This document shows positions 59,260-64,000 of a stretch of 64,000 nt of DNA, piece by piece. Under the pieces are notes generated by a model. That model did no database searches and had not been told where the DNA came from. It worked only from the letters and a program-made list of their open reading frames with translations. The stretch is from Pisolithus tinctorius (lineage: Eukaryota; Basidiomycota; Agaricomycetes; Boletales; Pisolithaceae), in assembly GCA_024663395.1 (NCBI GenBank), contig JANFAH010000041.1:62001-126000 (forward strand). Direction: 5' to 3'. The position numbers were made by a program, and so were the translations under genes. Each line of letters opens with the position of its first letter. The stretch's first letter is position 1.

Positions 59260-59681
59260 GCACGACACAGGCAGGAAAAAAGTTTACAATAAATTTTGTC
59301 ATGCCTCGTACTATACATATACTTGTGCACGGAACTTCAGTGCAAACATACTCCTCGTTCATCAAACTTAATGTCAGCGTCGCTAACTTGAACTTTCCTG
59401 CACGAGGGACCAATGCCAGGAGCGATGACCATTAACCAAGGACAATTCATTTTGCACCAACCTCGACAATCAGCCGTGGACAACGGAGTGGATATACCTG
59501 CCAGCGTTTTATTTTCACGCTGACCAAGGGACGGGAATTGTGAATTACACCTCAGTGTATCTCGTTGTCGCAGACACACTGATGATGGTGGTGGTTGATG
59601 GGAAGAAGGTACATATCTCATCAAGTGACGACGACTGACTCGGAGATATTCGTCGTTCTGCTCCTCGTCATAAATTAAACC
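59260..59681. promoter_or_regulatory. Divergent promoter between MSM1 and the alpha/beta hydrolase
   Basis: 422 bp between two divergent start codons; no gene seen. Both promoters are expected here. A TAAATTAAA-like AT-rich patch lies about 10-15 bp upstream of the hydrolase ATG, too close for a TATA box. Confidence 0.45.
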
Positions 59682-60960
59682 ATGGAGTCAGATGCAACAT
59701 GCACCTATTCCTTTGAATACAAGCAAATCGACGGCGAACCAATCGTCTTAGACGTGCATCTTCCTGGCCTCCGCGATTGTGCTTCGCAGCCTCCTATCAG
59801 ACGACCCACCATCATCTACTTCCACGGAGGGGCGCTCACTGTTGGGAATAGGCAAAGTTGGTTGCCAAGTTGGTTACAGAGTGAGTTTACCTCCTTGACT
59901 TCTGCTATCCGTTGCTACCAGCTTGACCCGCTCGCACTATCGCTATCAAGCGCGCTTGTCTGCACAGAGATTTATCATCATTAGCGCCGACTACAGGTTG
60001 ATGCCTCCTGCCACTGGGCACGATATCGTGGAAGATATTCAAGATGTCTTCCGTTTCGTGACGACTTCGTTGAACGGCCGGCTGGACGAGGCCATGTCCA
60101 ATACAGGGTGGGCAGATTCTATTCCTACTGGTGGTAAGCTACCACCGTGGAATCCCTACCGCATAGACTCTGGGGCGATAGGCGTCGCTGGGTCAAGCGC
60201 AGGTGGTCTATGTGCATACCTCGCGTGCATGCACGCGAACCCTAAGCCGAGAGCGGTCCTCAGCATGTACGGTATGGGCGGCAAGCTTTACGTGCGTGGC
60301 AGAGCTTCACATAGTAGCTTGTGTTCTTTTAATGCATCCCCCCTTTAGAACCCTCGTTACTTCACGCCCAAGTCCGAACCTTTCTTCCGCGGTCGGGAAT
60401 TACTGGACCCTCAACAGTTTCCTTCATTTCTTTATCCTCAGAGTTCTGAATTGGAGTTCACGTCGGATTCCCCTCCTGCATACCACCCACCCACGTACGT
60501 TATTCCGGGATACCCCAGCAACCCCCGCATGCTCCTCGGCCCGCTCTACTTGCAGCTCGGAACGTATTTGGACTACTATACCGGCATGCACGAACCCAGT
60601 TTAAGTGCCCACTTACGCACTCTACCCGTAGATGCGACTTCCCGATTGTATCCCGATCCCGATCCTATTCCGGAACAGCACCGTCGACTCTTCCCTCAAT
60701 TCGGAGTCTCGTCCGTCTGGCCTCCTACGTGCCTTGTTCATGGATCGTCAGATACGGCTGTTCTTATTGAGGAGTCTCGGCACCTGCGTTCCTTGCTAGC
60801 GTCCGCCAACGTAGACGTGGTACTCTGGGAAGTAGACGGGGTTGAGCACGCGTTTGACTACGAACCCCCTGCAGAGGGAACGTCTTACGAGACTCTGTTT
60901 CATGGTGCTGTGAAGTTTTTGGCTGACCACCTCGATCAGTCATCTACTTTATACTCCTGA
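59682..60960 (+). CDS. Alpha/beta hydrolase, hormone-sensitive-lipase (abhydrolase_3) type
   Basis: Probable esterase or lipase. Exon 1 contains TIIYFHGGALTVGN with the HGGA oxyanion-hole motif. After an intron ending just before RFIIISADYRLMPPATGHDI comes SGAIGVAGSSAGGLCAYLAC with the nucleophile Ser in GSSAGG. Later parts are LLGPLYLQLGTYLDYYTGMH, PPTCLVHGSSDTAVLIEESR (catalytic Asp in HGSSDTAV) and VDVVLWEVDGVEHAFDYEPP (catalytic His in EHAF). It ends SSTLYS at 60960. The HGG and GxSxG motifs and triad spacing fit the HSL family; a signal peptide is absent, so it is likely cytosolic. The substrate is unknown. Confidence 0.88.
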
Positions 60961-62058
60961 ACAACACTGTGATTTGGCTAGCTACAAGACGGGTACTGCT
61001 TATATTGCGACCATTCATTCGTCCCAAGGAATCTACTGAATGCAGATGCACACTGCTCAATTGATGCCTCCCTTACTGTACCATCCCGTTGTTCATGCCG
61101 TGTGACTCGGATATTGAGGGTCTTTCTATCACCTTCTAGTAAGTAAACACTTTTTACACACTCTTATCACAGTTCAAACAACCAGACTAGTACTCCTAGG
61201 ATCTATTATGCTACCCTCTTGAGACCATGAACTTGGAGTTACATAAGAACAAGTCATAGGAACAGAATGTTCAACTTGCGAAAAAAAAGATCTTTGATAT
61301 ATCAAAGTCGTCATCATGGAGCGTCTGTATATACCGCCGGCGAGTTATAAGTTCCGGGGCTCCACCCGTGCTACTTTTTCTGCCCAAACCCTTGCAACAC
61401 ATCTCCTTCCCTTAGAAAAAACACTCACCTGCTACCCACATGATTGTAAGTGGCGCTTACCTGTGTGCCTGCGATGATGCTCCGACTGTCTCCGGAGGAG
61501 TTCGGTAGGTTTTCTCTCCACTTGGTGGCTAACCACGACGAAGAACTGTCCTAGGCTTTTCGCTGGCTCCAATACTGCGCACGTCGTAACTGGAGGAGGT
61601 CGCGAGAACACAGTTACCGAACTAGGAAGGTTACTGTGAAACTCCTAGTAAGTCCAGGGGTTGCTGGAACTGAGCAGAACGTTTGCGGCCGGTAGGGCCC
61701 GTGCCAGAAGGTTCCGACAAGTTCTAGCTCAGGTGTGCCAACCCCTGTCGCAGAGTATTTAAGTGTACGCACTCGATGAAACTATGCACTGGGATGTCGG
61801 TTGTGATGTCATAATTCTCACGCCTTCACACAGTCTTAATCGACTGCTGGAATGAGGAAGTGATTATTCTGCCGCTTTTGCGGTGCCCCCATTCCACCCA
61901 CTTGCCTTGATACCTGTACAAAGCGCAAACACGGGGCTTTATTACGAGGTATGTTATGCAGTTGGTCTCTCAAGTTCCACACTCGCTAAAACGGCACAGG
62001 GGCTGGCCGTTGATAGTTACTGCACGCCGTATTTATTTCACCCTCCTCAAGGTTCTAT
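60961..62058. other. Intergenic region and probable 5' leader of the YTH-type gene
   Basis: About 1.1 kb with no recognisable gene. Several GT..AG-flanked stretches around 61440-61560 could be introns in a 5' untranslated region of the next gene; this is a guess. Confidence 0.4.
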
Positions 62059-64000
62059 ATGGCTGTTGAAGACACTGTGAAGCATTCTCATCATGATATA
62101 ACTCCAACGCCTACACCATTCCAGAAGACGAACGGTACTGGAATGAGCCGTAATAAGCCCTCCGGAACAGGTATGTGTCATCATCTTGTCGTCCACGTGA
62201 GTTTAGCTACGCGCCTGTTTTCTTGCTTCAAGAACAGACCAAGTTGACTCATTGCCTATATACTTGCACTTGGTTTTTGTCTGTTAAGCTCTTGGCGTTC
62301 TGCCATTCGTTCGTTACAGTCATGGTCAGGCTTTGATTTTTCACCCTTCGTTTGGCGACTTTCTAGCAGGTGTCTGGGTATGCTACTTTCTGCCTGCTTT
62401 CTAGACCCTTCTACCCGTATCTCACTCCTCACATTCGTTTAAAGGCGCAGGTCTCACTAACACCTTGTCTTCACCTCTTCTGCAGGTTTTTATGAATCTG
62501 CACTCCCTTCGTACCCTTCTCCAACCTTCCCGCCATTCCACCCTGCGTTCATGTCATCTGATGGGTGCCCGCCGGACAAGTATGACAGATCACCGTCGGG
62601 AGGAATGAGTCGCCGTGGCTCGTCCCAGCAGCAGCAACATGAGGTCTCTGCTGCCCCACCCTCCGTTCGGATGCAGAACCGGTTGCCCCAAACAACTCCG
62701 GTGGCCCGTTGCTTTACGCAGTCTCCGGCTCGTGGTAATCTCACTCAGCAGGACTCCAACAACACCACCAATTTATCTGCACCGCTATCACGCAGTGCTG
62801 TCGGGCCGTCTTCCGTTTTCTCTGCAAGTCCACCTCTAGCACAATCATATTCTTCACCTTCTCCCTATCCCCCCAGGACAGGCTTTGGCGGACCATTCAC
62901 AATGTCCTCTCAGCATCCCCAACCTTATTCGAATCCACCGCACCAGCCATACGCGTTTACTCCTCACGGATACCACGCCCGTACAGGATTTGATGGTAGC
63001 CAATATCAGCAGAGTTACCTTCCTATGGTGCACCATCCCGTTCAGCCTTACTACCAGCCCCATTCTGCTCCTGAAGGTAGTCCTTACCCGCCGCCCCCCC
63101 ATACCTCCATATCGCCCCAGTCTGTACTTGGAAACTCCCGGTCGTCACATACTCCCCCATACAGCACTCAACACTATCAGCCTCTGCACTACGGAAGTCC
63201 ATCTAGCCCATTTCCGTACTCCCAGCATTTCCAGCCCGGCCCATACCAATGGTATTACATGGCCAGTGCCCCGTTTAGCGAGGGAATGCAAGTGCAGTAC
63301 CCCGGGCATCATCTCATGAGTTACCCGCCACATCAGCACCAGCACCATAGGCATGCCGAAGTGGAGGGGCTTCCCGGGCAATCTTCGGAACGTCCGTTAC
63401 CCGCGTCGCCCGTGCAACAGAGCTCCACAGCCGGAGCTCAAGGAAGGAAACCTACTTTCTCGCAGCCGGTGCCCATTCCCGTGCATTTGCCAGCTCCACC
63501 TGCGGTACCATCAGCGCCACCCTCTACCGTTCCAAGTTCGCCCACTGCCAGTACTCGCAGTGAGAAGGGAAGCGTAGCGCTTGGAGGACCCCCGCCACGC
63601 GCACAAACTGAGCGTCCCGCCATTCGTCGTCCTTATCACCCAAATCCGCCTTCTAACCGATCAGAATGGGTCATGTGGATTGGTAACGTCCCAGGGGATA
63701 CGACTCATGACGAGCTTTGGCGATTCCTCAAACGTCCTTTGTCTCCGAAGCCTGGAGAGAAAGAAACCACAGAGGTCGCATGCAACGGGGTAACATCCAT
63801 TTTCCTCATTTCTCGATCAAACTGTGCGTTCGTGAACTTTGACACAGGAGAGAATCTGCAGCGTGCTATCACGAAGTTCAACGGACAGCAGTTGCGCCCT
63901 CAAGACAGAAGGTGCCCTCGCTTGGTATGTAGGGCACGTCGGAGAGAGGATGATCTGCGTGCTGGTGTCGGAGGACAGCGTGGGATGGGTGTGCACACAG
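62059..64000 (+). CDS. RRM protein, probable YTH-domain m6A reader (cut by window edge)
   Basis: Exon 1 (MAVEDTVKHSHHDITP to PSGTG) ends at a donor near 62170 and joins FYESALPSYPSPTF after about 315 nt, a long intron for this genome. The following exon is a Pro/Ser/Tyr/Gln/His-rich, disordered region of about 390 residues. Near 63660 an RRM begins: SEWVMWIGNVPGDTTHDELW (RNP2-like), ISRSNCAFVNFDTGENLQRA (RNP1-like), KFNGQQLRPQDRRCPRLVCR, DDLRAGVGGQRGMGVHT. In basidiomycetes this RRM with the trailing GVGGQRG motif directly precedes a YTH domain, which would lie beyond 64000. The role would be binding N6-methyladenosine in RNA; this is inference because the YTH domain is not visible. Confidence 0.75.

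Noticed and set aside
59156..59413. Minus-strand frame starting MVPRAGKF / MSVFCGSS as MSM1 N-terminus
   Set aside because: It hits a stop before the catalytic domain; the frame from 59259 runs straight into KPFYITTPIFYPNA with a good mitochondrial leader.

Overview
The window is nuclear DNA of a filamentous basidiomycete, most likely an Agaricomycete. Genes are split by many introns of about 50-60 nt with GT..AG ends and CTRAY-like branch sites. Genes lie on both strands without operons. The gene set is typical of mushroom-forming fungi, including one membrane-protein family (20.4-22.6 kb) that I know only from Agaricomycetes. I see no prokaryotic, plasmid, viral or CRISPR signal and no intact transposon.

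Layout. 0.7-3.7 kb (-): Kip2/CENP-E-type kinesin. 3.7-5.9 kb (+): a decayed, unidentified gene. 6.2-7.8 kb (-): flap endonuclease FEN1/Rad27. 8.6-10.1 kb (+): ADP/ATP carrier with several frame breaks. 10.2-13.5 kb (+): YEATS-domain protein with an added C2H2 finger. 14.0-18.2 kb (+): GH35 beta-galactosidase with a membrane anchor instead of an ordinary signal peptide. 18.3-19.6 kb: broken coding-like sequence of unknown origin. 19.7-20.3 kb (+): GNAT acetyltransferase with one frame break. 20.4-22.6 kb (-): lineage-specific membrane protein. 23.6-26.9 kb (-): VPS16. 27.1-28.9 kb (+): TAF6. 29.1-30.2 kb (-): Pet8-type S-adenosylmethionine carrier. 30.3-32.4 kb (+): NOP12. 32.7-34.8 kb (+): unknown basic repeat protein. 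34.9-36.7 kb (-): SEN54, followed about 100 bp away by an intron-containing tRNA-Ala(TGC). 37.5-39.6 kb (+): serine carboxypeptidase. 41.4-44.3 kb (+): NHA1-type Na+/H+ antiporter. 46.2-48.5 kb (+): AMP-dependent acyl-CoA/coumarate-type ligase. 48.8-51.5 kb (-): mitochondrial glycerol-3-phosphate dehydrogenase GUT2. 52.0-55.1 kb (-): KHA1-type K+/H+ antiporter, heavily frame-broken. 56.3-56.9 kb (-): histone H3. 57.2-59.3 kb (-): mitochondrial methionyl-tRNA synthetase. 59.7-61.0 kb (+): HSL-type alpha/beta hydrolase. 62.1 kb to the end (+): RRM protein of the YTH (m6A reader) type, cut by the window edge.

Most genes are ordinary housekeeping genes with no evident joint pathway. The points worth a second look are: a histone H3 in which both ARKS motifs read ARKT and the tail is two residues longer; a subunit gene of the tRNA-splicing endonuclease lying beside a tRNA gene that needs splicing; a perfect 18-bp-arm palindrome; a membrane-anchored GH35 enzyme; and many single-base, mostly +1, frame breaks concentrated in some conserved genes, which could be pseudogenisation or residual assembly error. 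I found no convincing new multi-gene system. Coordinates of spliced genes give the span from start codon to stop codon; introns were placed by eye.
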